A stretch of 64,000 bases of DNA, from positions 124,001-188,000 of the forward strand of contig CAMVNA010000001.1 of the NCBI GenBank assembly GCA_947168725.1. The letters run 5' to 3'. The notes under the pieces were generated by a model. The model was not told where the DNA came from. It saw only the letters and a program-made list of their open reading frames with translations, and ran no database searches. The position numbers and the translations under genes were made by a program. Shown piece by piece: positions 10,371 to 22,398 of this stretch (its first letter is position 1; every line of letters starts with the position of its first letter). The DNA is from an uncultured bacterium. Lineage in GTDB: Bacteria; Patescibacteriota; Gracilibacteria; Absconditabacterales; Absconditicoccaceae.

Positions 10371-11411
10371 ATGAATTCAAAATATGTAATAAATTCTAAA
10401 TTGGAGGTGAAAGGTAAGGATATATTGATTGTTTGAAATCGATGATATAGAAATTTGTGAGATGAGTTGATTTTACTTTGAACTGTGAAGTTACTTTTAC
10501 AGCAAAATAAAAAAGTAACAATAGTTTGTTATGATCCAGAATGGTTACGTGGTTTTTTTGTGCAGTTTATTGATGTAAGAAAAGTCTCATTTATTCCTGA
10601 ATTGCCTAAATGAATTCGTTCATTGTTTAGGTATATTTTTATGTATTGACTGAAGTGATTTATTAGATTTTTATGAGCAGATACGATAATACTTTGATGA
10701 TGAGAAATATTAACCGAAGAAAATCCATGAGCTTATTGGTACTGGAGAATGAGTATTCGACCATTTTTATGGAAAAAGAAACTTGAAAATTTATTTAAAG
10801 AAAGAAATAAATCAGATTTATATATAATGTGATGAGTTCAGATTCCTAAAAATTCTAAAAAGAAAAGGCAATTACTATCGTTGTTAAAATATACTACAGC
10901 ATGTTATTTAAGAGATTTTGATGCAGTTGATGAAATAGCTACACATATTCAGAATTGTGAATTTTTTATGGATACGAGTTATTTTGCTTATGAGTGGGAT
11001 AAAGTTTCTTTGAGTAATGAAAAAAAGATAGAAAAGTCATATGTTGTTGTGAACTTAAATAAAAATGCGGAGAAGTTTTTTGATGAGTTCGTTCAAGATA
11101 TTAAATCTTATTCTCAAAGAGGTTATCGTATTTATTATGTACCAGTGGCAAAGGGAAATAATGTGTATTATCAAGATTTACAATATTCTCAGCGTTTGGA
11201 AAAAGCTTTGTGAGAAAATGTAGATTTTGCTTTATTGGATTGGGAACCTGATTTTGATAGTTTTGCTAAGGTTTTAAAGTGAGCTAAAAAAGTGTTTAGT
11301 TCGAGGTTGCACTTATATTTAATAGCGTCATTTCTAGGTTGTGACACGAAAGTATATCCATATCAGAGAAAGATACTTAAAATGCAAAAAGTAATAAAAG
11401 AATTATTATAA
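10371..11411 (+). CDS. Polysaccharide pyruvyl transferase family protein
   Basis: A 346-residue protein with a GT-B-like fold. An N-terminal GN-x-GYRNLGDELIL motif near residues 22-36, a following GGGEILTEENPGAYWYWR and a C-terminal SSRLHLYLIASFLG are typical of the CsaB/WcaK pyruvyl transferase family, which ketalates cell-wall sugars. CsaB-type proteins can mark the wall for binding of surface proteins. The codon inside GN-x-GYRNLGDE is CGA (10440-10442), where relatives have Tyr, Phe or Trp; this supports CGA=Trp. It follows a terminator, so it is likely its own unit. Confidence 0.8.
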
Positions 11412-11416
11412 AAAAA

Positions 11417-11487
11417 CAGGCGGTGAGGGGATCGAACCCCCGACAGCGGTTCCGAAGACCGATGTGTTACCACTACACCAACCACCC
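11417..11487 (-). tRNA. tRNA with UCG anticodon, probably tRNA-Trp(UCG)
   Basis: 71 bases: acceptor GGGTGGT / ACCGCCT, D arm GTGT/ACAC, anticodon loop CTTCGGA (anticodon at 11453-11455), T arm GGGGG-TTCGATC-CCCTC. A tRNA finder would label it Arg by anticodon. However, CGA and CGG stand at Trp positions throughout this window, and this tRNA has discriminator G73 and U72 as TrpRS prefers. Its anticodon arm CGGTCT-UCG-GAACCG and the following TGTCGGGGGTTCGA resemble ordinary tRNA-Trp. By contrast tRNA-Arg(GCG) at 26132 has A73. The charging identity is inference. Confidence 0.75.
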
Positions 11488-11490
11488 GTA

Positions 11491-12342
11491 TTAAACTTTT
11501 TGTAATAATTTTACACAAGAATTATTTATTTTTGTTATTGATTCATTTTTTCATTCATTTGATAAGAAAACTTTTAAGGCTTCAATTGCTTCTTGTGTCT
11601 GCTCTCTTTTAGTGATTTGAGAGAAATTTTCAACAGGAAGGTAAAGCTTAGAGAAGGTTTCTAGTAATTCATAATCATTAGAAGTTATTTCGTATGTATG
11701 TTTATCTCATTGAATATTTTCAGAAATCTGAATGAAAATTCATTCATTTTGTAGATTCTTTTGTATATCTTTGATTTTATCTCAGATTGATAAAAATTGT
11801 CCAAAAAGAGGAAGTTGTATTTTAATTGCTGATAGCTTTTCTCATTTGTTTTCAAATTTACCGTATAATAGGATTAGTCCAAAAAGAAATCAAATTTTTC
11901 ATTCAATGTCTAAATCTTCAACTAGGATCTTACTGTGTGATTCATTATTTTTAATCAAAACTCATTTTGGACTATTGGATAACTCGATATTCAATCATAA
12001 TTTTTTAAAAATCTGATTTTTTTCTTCTACAGCTTTGGTGGAGAAGTATGGTAGAAAATTGTAAAATCATCCATTCTCTTCATCAAAAGCATTAAATGTC
12101 TGACAAGCAGTTAAAATTCATGATTTAATGTCGTATGTTAATTCTTTTACTTCAAATTTTCCGTCTTTTAAGAAAAAAACATTCATAGTAGATCATAGAT
12201 TTTTGGATTCAATTAATTTTATCTCTTTTTTGTGCCATACATAAAATACACAATTTTCTTCTTCAAAATCATATCACTGAAAATTGTGATGATATGTTTT
12301 ACCTGTTAGTATAGTTGAATCATGTTTAGTTAAAAATTTCAT
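11491..12342 (-). CDS. Conserved hypothetical protein
   Basis: A 283-residue, apparently soluble protein with Asn/Lys/Glu-rich composition and several TGA-Gly codons. It starts MKFLTKHDSTILTGKTYHHN. A segment near the middle reads LFGLILLYGKFENKGEKLSA followed by IKIQLPLFGQF. No signal peptide or known motif is recognised. It lies downstream of ftsW on the same strand after only 9 bases, so the two are cotranscribed. It ends 3 bases before the UCG tRNA. Confidence 0.6.
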
Positions 12343-12351
12343 AATTATATG

Positions 12352-13524
12352 TTATTTTACAGGTAAAACTTTATTTTCCAATTTTAATATTTTATATAGA
12401 AGAAATAATTCTATACAGTTCACCATAAGAGAGCTTCATCCAGCACTGATGAAAGGTAGAGTCACTCATGTGGTTGGAATTATTTGAACATTCACTCACA
12501 TGTTTACGAATGTTTGTACGATGATTAGTGAAATAATTCAGACTCATATCAGTTTTAATTGAGGATCGTTAACTTTTTGTAAATGTTTTAAAACATATCG
12601 AAACATCCGTATATAAAGACCAATTAGGAAAAGATTTCATATAAATCAAATTTCTTCTGAGAATGCAGCAAATATAAAGTCACAATACGATTCTGGTAAA
12701 TTTGAATATTTTTGTAGACCTCTTCCATATCAATTTCAAAAAAATCATCATCATCAAATGGCAATAAGAGCTTGGGTGGTTTGCCATCATGTTCTTTCTC
12801 TTTCTTCTTCAATTTTTTCTTTGTTTGTTGTGAAAAAGTACTCAAAACGTTTAGTTATGTAACTAAATTTTTCACTTACTAATCCAAGAGTTAGTCAAGC
12901 AATAAGTCATGCTCATAATCAGATTCCTAATATTGCTAAGGTCTTTTTAAGTTTTAGTCATGAAAATCGAACCATTACTAGGGCAGTAGCTCAGATTATT
13001 AATACGGTTCAAAAATCTGGAATTAATAAAAACACAAAATATAATAAAGCACTTAAAATAACAAAAGTTAATAAAAATCTTGGAGAATTCATGTCCTCTT
13101 TTTTTCTAGTTAGTCGACTTGCAAGGAATATTATATACGCAAGTTTAAAGAATTCTGATGGTTGAATACTTGGAATTCCGGGAATATCTAACCATCATCT
13201 GGCTCAGTTATATGAACCTCATAATGGAGTAAAAACTAAACATTGAAAAATAAATGTTAATATCATTATAGTTCAAGCGAATTTATGATTCTTTAGTGTT
13301 TTTATTGGAAATTTTCGTAAAATAAGAAAAAGAACAGCGATGTATATTAGGGCTTTTATTTGTTGATAAAAATAATAATAATTTGTGGGTTCGCTAAAAC
13401 TAGATGCAGCTCAATATTTAGCAATAGATGCCATACTCATTGTAAATGATTCATAGACACTAGTACTATACACGGCTAATAATCAGAATATTAATAATAT
13501 GATTCAGTTTATTAATAGAGGCAT
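12352..13524 (-). CDS. ftsW: SEDS-family peptidoglycan polymerase FtsW
   Basis: A 390-residue polytopic membrane protein. The SEDS landmarks are in order: YNGARGWLDIPGIPSIQPSE, then KLAYIIFLASRL, LIPDFGTVLIIGATALVM, the RFEYFF loop, and near the end IIPTTGVTLPFISAGGSSL. Glycosyltransferase SEDS proteins build septal (FtsW) or side-wall (RodA) glycan strands from lipid II; TTGVTLPFIS favours FtsW. The NGAR arginine is AGA. It is followed closely by 11491-12342 and preceded 66 bases upstream by the U32 protein. Confidence 0.9.
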
Positions 13525-13590
13525 AATTTATTGTTTTTTGAACAAAAAATCTGAACTTAATGTACGTAAAAGAATAAAATTTTCAATTGT

Positions 13591-14880
13591 TTATTTGATT
13601 TCTTCCGGTGGTAAATATAGACATTCTCGTCAATTCAATTCATGGTCTGTGGCAATGTAAACATCTTGCATGTTACAGTCACCTTTTTCTAAAGTTTTTC
13701 CATTTTTATCTAATATATCTGTAATTTCCAAGATTCACATATTATCTGGAGATATGAAATTTAATTTCATTCAGCGGCGTAATTCTTCTTTTGGATCGAT
13801 ATGATGATAAATGATTCAGTCTTTTTCTTTTGTATCTTTTGAGAATATGCCAAAGAAATTTCTATTAAATAAAGGTCAAGCTGTTCATTTTGTGGTTGTA
13901 ATAAATTCTTCAGTAGTAGTTTTTCTTTCTTCAGGAGATATTTCTCCGTCAGGGAATTCTTGTAAATTGTGGAATAAGAACCCATCTCGATACGTTCTAT
14001 GTGGAATCATTTCGACCAAATTTCTAATATTTTCATCAATAGGTTTTCAGTTAGCTATACAGTCACGCACATGTTTATAAGCTTTAACAACAGCTGCTAC
14101 ATAGAATTCTGATTTACTTCTTCACTCAATTTTCATTGAATCTAAGATAGGCATTAATTCGTTTAGACGGTCAATTGTACATAAATCACGAGAAGAAAAT
14201 ATATGTTCACCATTTTCGTCTTCTGTAACTTCTAGCATTTTTCATTCTCTTCTAGCTTCTTGAATAAAGACTCTGTATTGAAATCTACATGAATGATTAC
14301 ATTCTCATTTATTTGCTGGGCGTCCTCATAGATAATCTCCAAGTAAGCAACGTCCAGAATATGTCATACACATTGCTCCATGAATGAAAGCTTCTAATTC
14401 GATTTCTGGTACAGCTTTTTTGATTTCTCCTATTTCTGATATATGTAATTCTCTAGCTAAGATTATTCTTTTTACTCATAAATCCGCCCAAAATTTTACA
14501 CTATCAGAATTTAATGTGGTAGTTTGAGTAGATAAATGAAGAGGTATATTTGGTAAATATTTTCTAATTATTCTAAATGTTCATGGATCAGAAAATATGA
14601 TACTGTCGGCACCACAATCTGCGATTTTTTCTGTAATAGATTCAAAAATCTGAATATCTTTATTTCTTGGAAAAATATTCATTGTAAGAAATGCTTTAGT
14701 TCACTGTGCATGAAGTTGATTTATCGTATCTTTCAAATCATCAAAATTATAGAGTTTATTTTGTCTCATTCTAAGAGATGTAAAAGGTACTCATAGATAT
14801 ACTTCTTCTGCTCAATATGCAGAAGCGACTACAGCTTTTTGATGTGATCATCCTGGTGCAACAATTGATGGAATATTCAT
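13591..14880 (-). CDS. trhP: Peptidase U32 family protein (TrhP/YegQ-like)
   Basis: A 429-residue protein of the U32 family, members of which act in prephenate-dependent tRNA uridine hydroxylation. Visible signatures are [20 protein letters not shown] at the start and the Cys-rich core [19 protein letters not shown]. Then comes [18 protein letters not shown], four or more cysteines expected to hold an Fe-S cluster, and [19 protein letters not shown]. The C-terminal part is longer than the minimal family and ends in a beta-rich domain. Start MNIPSIVAP fits the family. Which substrate it modifies here is inferred from the family. Confidence 0.85.
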
Positions 14881-14951
14881 TTTTACAAAAATTTATCATA
14901 AAATTTTACAATTTTTATTATAATTTATTGCTTAGTTTTCTCAATGAATTT

Positions 14952-15845
14952 TTATCTTCTTTGAATAATTTCAAGGATAGTGTTTAGATTATTTTCATCT
15001 ACATTTGTAATAATGTATCTATTGAAAACATGTAATGAATTTTCATTTTCTACTATGATAGTATTTTCATCTTGTCAGAAAACTCGAGCTCATTTTCAAG
15101 CATCTCGTGATCATTTAGCTTCAAAACTTCAATCAGATCAGAAATAGATAGTATTTTCTCCGTTATCTTCTGATATATAATTGTAGTGTAAATCGTTTGT
15201 TTCTTTAAGTGATTCATCATCTTCTGGAGTGTAATTGTAATATCGGAGTTTGTCACAGAATTTGCATTCAAACTGATTTTCAACTTCTGGAATAATTTTT
15301 ACATTGAAGAACTCCTCTGCTTGTTCAAGTAATGGTTTATCATTTATGTATGTATATTTTTTATCTTTTCGAGTCTTATATGCTTCATCGTTAAACATTT
15401 CTTTTACTGAACTGTCATATTCTGTTCAATCTTTGGCTATTTCATAGTGCTCTAAATGATATTCTCAATTTTCATCTTGTGAAAGATCTATCGTTGTTGG
15501 AATATTACCAAATCCAGAAGTATCAATTAAATTACCTCTTTCATCAATTTTGTAACATTCTCAATCAGCTACTAAGAAGTATGATGTAGTTCAATTTGGT
15601 GCTATTGGCTCTGTACTTCATAGTATAGCGATGTCTACGAAAAGTTGGCTATCGTCCCAACATTGATTATTTTCCATTACTATATTTTTTAATATTTCGT
15701 TAATATCTCATTGTGTATTGGTTGTTTGTTCTATATTTATGTTGTCTTGATTATTATTTTCTTGTAATACAACCTTTCTATTGTTTCCACATCATGCTAA
15801 TAAAAATACACTTAACAAACAGATACTAAATAGTCATTTTTTCAT
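14952..15845 (-). CDS. Putative lipoprotein of unknown function
   Basis: A 297-residue exported protein with the signal MKKGLFSICLLSVFLLAGCG, a clean lipobox (LLAGC). The mature protein is acidic, with several cysteines, among them the pair CKFCDK. No domain is recognised. It lies 24 bases downstream of the ValRS-like gene on the same strand, within a long minus-strand series. Confidence 0.7.
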
Positions 15846-15869
15846 TTAATTTAAAGTTAGGAAATAAAA

Positions 15870-18800
15870 TTATTTACTACTGAGTAAACTATGTTTTATA
15901 GTCAGATTTTCTATTTCTTCTTTTGTTTTTGCATATTCTTCTTCTGTTTTTGTACGCTGTTCTCATTCTAAAAGAGGTAGACGTTCTTTTAGTAAATTTA
16001 ATTTGTCATCTAAGTTTTTTATTTCTTTTTCAATATTTTCTAAAGATTCTTTATCTTTTCAGAGATTGTTATTTCAATGCTGGATTCATATTGTTACGAT
16101 ATCGTTTGAAAAAGTTTCGTATCATAGAGGAGTTTGTTCGTGAAGCCTAAAATAATTTATCTCTGAGAGATGAAAATGGTTTATAAAAATTTGTTCATAT
16201 TGAGCGAATAATTCACATATTGCAGGATTTGATTTTATGAATATGTTACAAGGTTCATGTTGTTTAATATTGTTTTCTATTTTCATTTCCTTTATTTTGA
16301 TAAATGTGTTGTAAAGTATGTTTATATTATAGTTTGTAGTTCTGTTTAATTCCAAAGGTTTTAGTGGTTTAATAAAAGTTTTTTTTGAAATATATTGTAA
16401 AGCGTGTATAAATTCCGGAGTTAGGGGATACAATATTGTTAGTAAAAAATTGAAAAAATAAGAGCAGACAAATTGAGTATTTTTTGTTGTGTTTATTTTT
16501 TGTACTTCTAAATATCGTGAGAAAAATATATTTTGAGTAGATTCTTTAAAATTGTTAAAAAAGTTGATGTAATCTTCATATGTTATTACGTTTTCTCGTT
16601 CATTATAAAGCTCTTTTAATTTGTCTAATACTATTATATCAAAATCTTCAAAGTCTTGAGGTTGATTATTTAGGCAATTTTCTATATTTTCTGGTAAAAA
16701 GCTTTTTTGTGTACATAATCTGACAGAATTCCAGATTTGTTTTAAAAATATATTATTCAATAATATTTGTTTTTGGTCAAAAGTTTGATTAATTAGAAAA
16801 TTTAGTCTGATTGGATTCTCTCAGTATGAAGAAAATATGTTCCATTGAGCCTGTTCAAGTTGAGATTTTGAAAGCTGCCTGTCTCCCAAAAATTCATTAT
16901 TTTTTTGGTATGAACATTCTATAAGATTTTTGTTTATTGTTTTTGAAAGCAATAGTTCTTGAGTTAATAATTCTTTGAAAACTTTTTCTTTTTCATTTTC
17001 ATCAAAGATTGTTTGACTATTTATTATTATTCATTTATTGTATAAGTAGCAAGGTATACAAAGTTCAATGAAATCGGGATTGATAATATCATTTGTGTTT
17101 CATTTTAACTTTACGAATAGAAAATTTCACTCATGTCTTAGAAATTTACAATTTTTAATTAGGTTAGATAAATCTTTTATTGTTGAATTGTTTTCGTCCG
17201 TTAAATCTTCGATAATTTTTAAGAATTTATTATAATCAGAATTGTTTCAAGTTGTTGTTTCGAAGTATTCTATTAAATATTTTATTTTTTTCTCATTTTC
17301 CGATAAAATTTTATGAAATTTTTCGTATTCACATAGTTTATATTCATTGTTACCTCAACATTCTTTTACTGGTAAAGTTCATGCACGGATTAATGATAGT
17401 AAAATAAAGTCAAAACATGACTGTATAGGATTTTGTGTTTGAGAAGAGATGTCTTTTTCTATTGAAAAGAAAGTTAAATTTCAATTATTATCTTTAATTA
17501 ATGGTATTTTCCATCAAAATGGAATCTGACTATTACAAATGAAATAGTTTGGTAAATATTTTTCTAATTCTTCAATAATTTGCTGTTTAATTGTGTTGGT
17601 ATTCTCATCTTCGCCGTTAGAAGTTATGTCAAATCATTCGATATTTGTTTCAAAAGTTTTATCTTGTCAATCTTCTAATAATATATTTTCTTGGTGTTCG
17701 TTATTTTCTTTTATTAATTGAGATAGATTATTGTTTGAAGATGTATAGTTTATGTTGTTTTCGAGAAATTGATTTATAATTTCCTCTTTTTCTTTTTGTA
17801 AATTTATGATTAGCTGATCTATTTTATATGGTACCAAGCGTTCATTTATTTCTTCTAAATAAGGTATTTCTATTGTTTTTTCTCATTTCTCTGCTAAGTT
17901 TCATATATCTTCCATGAAATCTATAATGTTGTTGTAATATTTTTTTCTTTCTTGTCAGATAAATGCAGTTTCATGGATATAATTTGTATATAATCACTCT
18001 TTATCAAAAACGTAAATATCTGTTGGTAATCAATATTTTTTGGCCAATTCAATACTTTCTTCATCATAGCAAGGACAGATTCTTTTTATTCAATTATTAA
18101 CGGCAATGTTTACATTATCATCTCCTATAATGGGAATTTGACGATTACATAGTGGAATGATGGCATTTTTTCAAATATGTTTATTATATCTTTTATCTTT
18201 TGGATGAACGAGTAATGCAACATCACTACAACAGAGATCAACGTCTTCAATGCATACAGGTAGAGCTTCAGCTTTTGTTCATACAAAATATTTTAGTGTA
18301 TAACAAGGAATTTTTTCTTTTTTCCAGGAAATTTTTTCGTATGGAATTGATGTTTGTAAGTTAAAAGATCGGTATCAAATTTTAGTTTCGTTGGTGATTT
18401 TTCACTTTTCTCGTAATAAACGAAGTTGTTCTAAAATATATATATATAAATCAGAATCTGGTATGTATATTTTATGGTTACTAGAAGAATAACAATCCAA
18501 AATTTTATGATTTGCGTTGATATATTTTTTATTGCGTGAAATTATGTGTTTTTCTAATTTATTTGATCATACTTGAGATATTGTTTGGCGTTTTTTTGAA
18601 AAAAAAAGGAAACTTGAGAAAATGTTATCAAGTTGGTTTCAATAAATGATAAAAAGCTGTTCGTATAATTTATTTATTCAATCTTCAAAATTTTGTGGAT
18701 TCTGAATTATGTTTTTTTGGTTAAAAAAATCTTTTAAATAAATTAAAAAGAAGTCTTGGTATGATAATTTTTTCGAACTTGATAAAATATTTGGTGAAAA

Positions 18801-18896
18801 AGTAGATTCTATGTTGTTGTTTATATATTTTTTTTTATCTAAGATAGATCGTTTACGTAAATCTTTTGGATTATATTTTTTAGGAAAATATTCCAT
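15870..18896 (-). CDS. Degenerate valyl-tRNA synthetase-like protein without HIGH or KMSKS
   Basis: A 1008-residue protein that follows the ValRS layout but has lost its active-site motifs. The N-terminus FPKKYNPKD matches the ValRS start. Where HIGH should be (residues about 34-50) there is SPNILSSSKKLSYQDFF. The CP1 region is recognisable by GYWSFNLQTSI (Trp from CGA at 18369) and by SDVALLVHPKDKRYNKHIGK with IIPLCNRQIPIIGDDNV. However, the TTRPET editing motif is replaced by LPVCIEDVDLC. I find no KMSKS. The C-terminus is a coiled coil, like the ValRS arm. The frame is intact, so it is probably functional in some other role, not as a synthetase. Upstream a tag stop precludes a longer start. 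Confidence 0.75.
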
Positions 18897-18941
18897 TTTA
18901 TCTTTTATATTAATGAAATTAAATTTTGTTTTTTGGAAATT

Positions 18942-20684
18942 TTATTCTTCAGTATGTCTAAATAATTTTATTCAAAAATATATTAATAAAGTTAAACACA
19001 CTAATAGAAAGAAATTTTCAGCTGGTCAAACTTGTACTTTTGTGGCTCAAGTTAACTCAATTTCTTCTCAATCTTCACACACTCAAATCACCCAGAAATA
19101 CATGAATACATCTTCTTTTGATGTGTGATCAAATGGATATTCGTAGCTTGTATCTGTTGTTTCATATACTTTTACTTTATCTTTTCAGTCGGGCGACGGT
19201 GAGCTATATATAATATATTTTTTCACACTTTCAGCCTTATCTCGTACAAGATAATAACTGTTTCAGATTTTTTCTGTATGTGTAGAAATGCTTTGAGCTG
19301 GGCACGAAGGTCATAAAATTATTGTTGTTTCTCATTCTCATTCGCAATCTTGGGGACATAGTTCATGACTTTCTCAATTGTCGCAAGTTCAGTTTCAACA
19401 AGTGTTTTGATCTTTAGATATTACAAACTGTATTGTCTTTGATGCAGCTCCATGATTTGATTGATTGTTCCAGTAAGGTGTAATGTTTAATTTTACAATT
19501 GTGTCGTATGGAACATCTTTAAATTTGAAAGAAGTTTTTTCGGATCGTTCTTTTCATGAAAGAGTTTTTGATCATTCAATTCGTCGGTCAATTAGGTAAG
19601 AAGAAACGCTATTGTTCGGTGCATCCCATGAAATTTCTGCTGTTTTTGTTTCTGGATCAGTATTGATTTTAATATTACTTATAGACGGAGAATCTGATAC
19701 AGTGATTGATTTGTAGTTATCATATGATCTGTTTATGGTATTGTTTGAAGAAGATATATTGAAAGATAAAAAAACTTCTCAAGAGCCAATTAAAAATACA
19801 TTTTGAACGAATTGCCCTATTCATTTTTTATTCATTATTATACTTTCGCTACTAGGCCTATCGGATAAGCTCAACTTTATTGATTCTACATTTTCATCTG
19901 TATTTACTGTTATAGTTGTCATATCTCACACAACTAGTCATATTTCAGGCTCTACTGTTATGTTTTTTATTCAGTCAGTTCAATCGGAAGAAACAGTAAA
20001 TGAAACAGTTTCAGATTTTCATATTATGTTTCAGTCCAAATCTGATATTTCAATTGAAAGTGTATGTTGTCATGGATTGATATTTGAAATTACATGATTA
20101 ATCGATCAGTTGGATGATACGTTAGCAGTATCTATTTTGTTTCAATCGATATAAATCGAAGCGTTGGAATTGGGTACATCAGAAGCTGTTGCTATGACTT
20201 CTACTTTGTTACCAATCAAATTGGCATTGGAAATTGGAGAAAAAATCTCAATATTTTTTGTTTCGTTGGATGAATCACCTATAACATGTATCAATTGTTT
20301 TCAAATGGGTTTTTCGTCATCCTCGTTAAGATCTTGTATTTCAATATAAAATGTTCATTCTTTCTTTATCTCTAATCATTTTTGAAATTCTTTTTCTCAT
20401 AAATCTGATGATAAAAATTTATACATTCATTGACTTGGAACAGTGTATTCGTTGCTTTTGAGTATTTTTCAGTTTTGATCAGTAACGGTTATCCGAATGG
20501 TTCATTTATATGTTGTCATTTTAGATCAATTCTTCATCATAGTGATTTTTAGGTTTGTCGCTTCTCACACTGTCAAAGGATCTTTCACTGAAATTTCTAC
20601 ATTATCGGGTATGCTTTGAGCAAAAACAAATCAAAAACATACTAGTCATATAGAAGCCAATATTCCGAATGCAAACTTTTTCAT
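18942..20684 (-). CDS. Surface protein with Ig-like/fibronectin-like domains and C-terminal anchor
   Basis: A 580-residue exported protein with signal segment MKKFAFGILASIGLVCFGF and FVFAQS as probable cleavage site. Several beta-sandwich repeats follow. One, starting ISNIKINTDPETKTAEISWD, looks like a fibronectin III domain. A Cys-rich stretch (CGNGTCDNGESHELCPQDC) lies near residue 440. The C-terminus has one membrane segment (FFLLVCLTLLIYFGIKLF) and a short charged tail. It is downstream of the small membrane protein at 20707 by 22 bases, so the two may form a surface complex. Two adjacent CGA codons in the FN3 region read as Trp-Trp. Confidence 0.7.
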
Positions 20685-20706
20685 TTTGTGAATAACGAAA
20701 ATAAAA

Positions 20707-21204
20707 TTAGTGAATCTGATTGTTTTCTATGTTATCCAAATTTCAAATAGCAAAATTTAAATTTGTAGATTTGATGTATTCGAGGGTTATATCTTTAGAA
20801 TCTCAACTGTATGGTAATTCAAATATTCATTCAGAAAAATCTCAATTTTCATATCAATCGACATTTAGTATTATATTTCATTCATTTTGTTCAGCGATAT
20901 TTACGGAATAATTTGTATTTATTTGGTTACTGAATCGTTCTATGTTATTTGGAGAATAAAGTATAGAGATTGTTAAAGGTCACTCATTTCTGGTTTGTTC
21001 GGCTAGAAAAATTTCAAAAATCTGGTTTTCTTTTTTGTATCATGCATCCCATTTTGTGGATTCAAAAAAATCTTGTTCAGTAAGTGATAGTATGCTTGCA
21101 GATAAATCTTTGGTATCATACTGGATTCGTGCCACAAAAAATGCAAGTAAAATACCGAAGATAACTATAATTAAGTATTTAGATATATTTTTTACAATAT
21201 TCAT
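20707..21204 (-). CDS. Small membrane-anchored exported protein
   Basis: A 165-residue protein with one N-terminal membrane segment (YLIIVIFGILLAFFVA) and a beta-rich outer domain. That domain includes EGIFELPYSGDSKDITLEYI, reminiscent of cohesin- or pilin-type sandwiches but not diagnostic. It lies directly upstream of the Ig/FN3 surface protein in the same orientation. An in-frame ATG at 21231 would add nine residues; the chosen start gives a more ordinary membrane anchor. Confidence 0.6.
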
Positions 21205-21324
21205 TTTTCTAGTATTATAAAAACCCCACAAGATACTTGTATTTAAATATCTATAAAAGTCAAATCAAACTTGATAAGATTTTGAATTCTTGTCCACTAA
21301 ATTTATGCAATAATTGATAATTTT

Positions 21325-21822
21325 TTATAATTTATCAAAAAAACTAGCTTTTACTCATTGATTTTTCTTTTCTTCTCTTATCATAAAATAACTCTTTCTG
21401 ACTAATTCACGAATATCTGCATAATACATCAATCATAAAGCTTCTTCAATTGTTGCTCGTTTGTAAACTCAGATATATCATTCTCATTCAATTAGTTTTA
21501 CACTATTTGGGTCTCCTGTGAATTTCATCAAAAAATATGTCACATCTTTGTCTAAGTGTCACAATTTAGTTTCACTACTTCTAAGAGATGTTGTTCAGAG
21601 AAGCTGTTTGATAATCAAATCTTCTTTTTTTAGTCAGGTTTCTTCCCAGATTTCTCTAATGGCTGCTTTTTTTTCATCTTCTCAAATCTGAATTTTTCAT
21701 TTTGGAGCCACTCGTTCTATTTTCCCAGATAGGGCATGACGTTTAATTAAAAGATATCTAGGTTCTCATTGTTTATCTAGATAATATACGATTCATCATG
21801 CACTCTGGACAACCTCTTTCAT
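21325..21822 (-). CDS. Nudix hydrolase
   Basis: A 165-residue hydrolase of nucleoside diphosphates linked to other groups. The Nudix box is GEDEKKAAIREIWEETGL (about residues 47-64), matching Gx5Ex7REUxEExGU within usual variation. Just before it is VAPKGKIQ, and the residue two places before APKG (CGA at 21712-21714) is usually Trp in this family, again consistent with CGA=Trp. The substrate cannot be told from sequence. Confidence 0.88.
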
Positions 21823-21850
21823 TTGAAAATAATATTAAATAAATTTTATC

Positions 21851-22345
21851 TTATGCCATCAATCTTTCCATTCGTTCCCCTATTTTTCTAGCAATGGGAT
21901 TTCTATCCTGAGATGCTTCACGAATAGTCGTTTCTAAATTATTTGAAGCAAAATCAATTCATTTTTTAGCTTCAAGTGAACGTATAGGATTTCGCAGTTT
22001 GTTCTCTTGAATTCATTGTTTTAAACTTGCTAAATCTTTTTTAGTTAAACTTTCAAGTAAATTTATTATTTCTTGAACTTCACTTCTGAGTATGTTTTCA
22101 TCAATATTTTTTTCTAGCTGGTTCAATTTGTCAAAAGCTTTTCATATTTCGTTTTTATCTTTCTGTTCTAATTTAGTTCATTGTAGCCATTCATTAACTT
22201 TGTTAAGTTCATTTTTCGCTTCGTCTATTGTTATTTTTTTTTCAATTAAACCTTCGTGGATGGGGACTAGTTGATTTTTAGTTTCTTCAATAATTTGCGA
22301 ATCAGATAGTTCTTCAGATTTTTTAATATCTACATTTTTTGCCAT
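21851..22345 (-). CDS. Helical hypothetical protein downstream of hrcA
   Basis: A 164-residue, charged, apparently all-helical protein starting MAKNVDIKKSEELSDSQIIE and ending RKIGERMERLMA. It lies 53 bases downstream of hrcA, the place where many bacteria have grpE. I do not see GrpE signatures, so I leave it unnamed. It may form coiled coils. Confidence 0.6.
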
Positions 22346-22398
22346 GGGCTCCGCTTGTTTATTAATAAATACTTAATATTTTTTATTCAGATTTATTT

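Noticed and set aside
15870-18896. Calling the ValRS-like gene the functional valS
   Set aside because: The HIGH and KMSKS positions are not recognisable, so catalytic activity cannot be supported.
21851-22345. GrpE, by position after hrcA
   Set aside because: No GrpE signature is seen; position alone is not sufficient.
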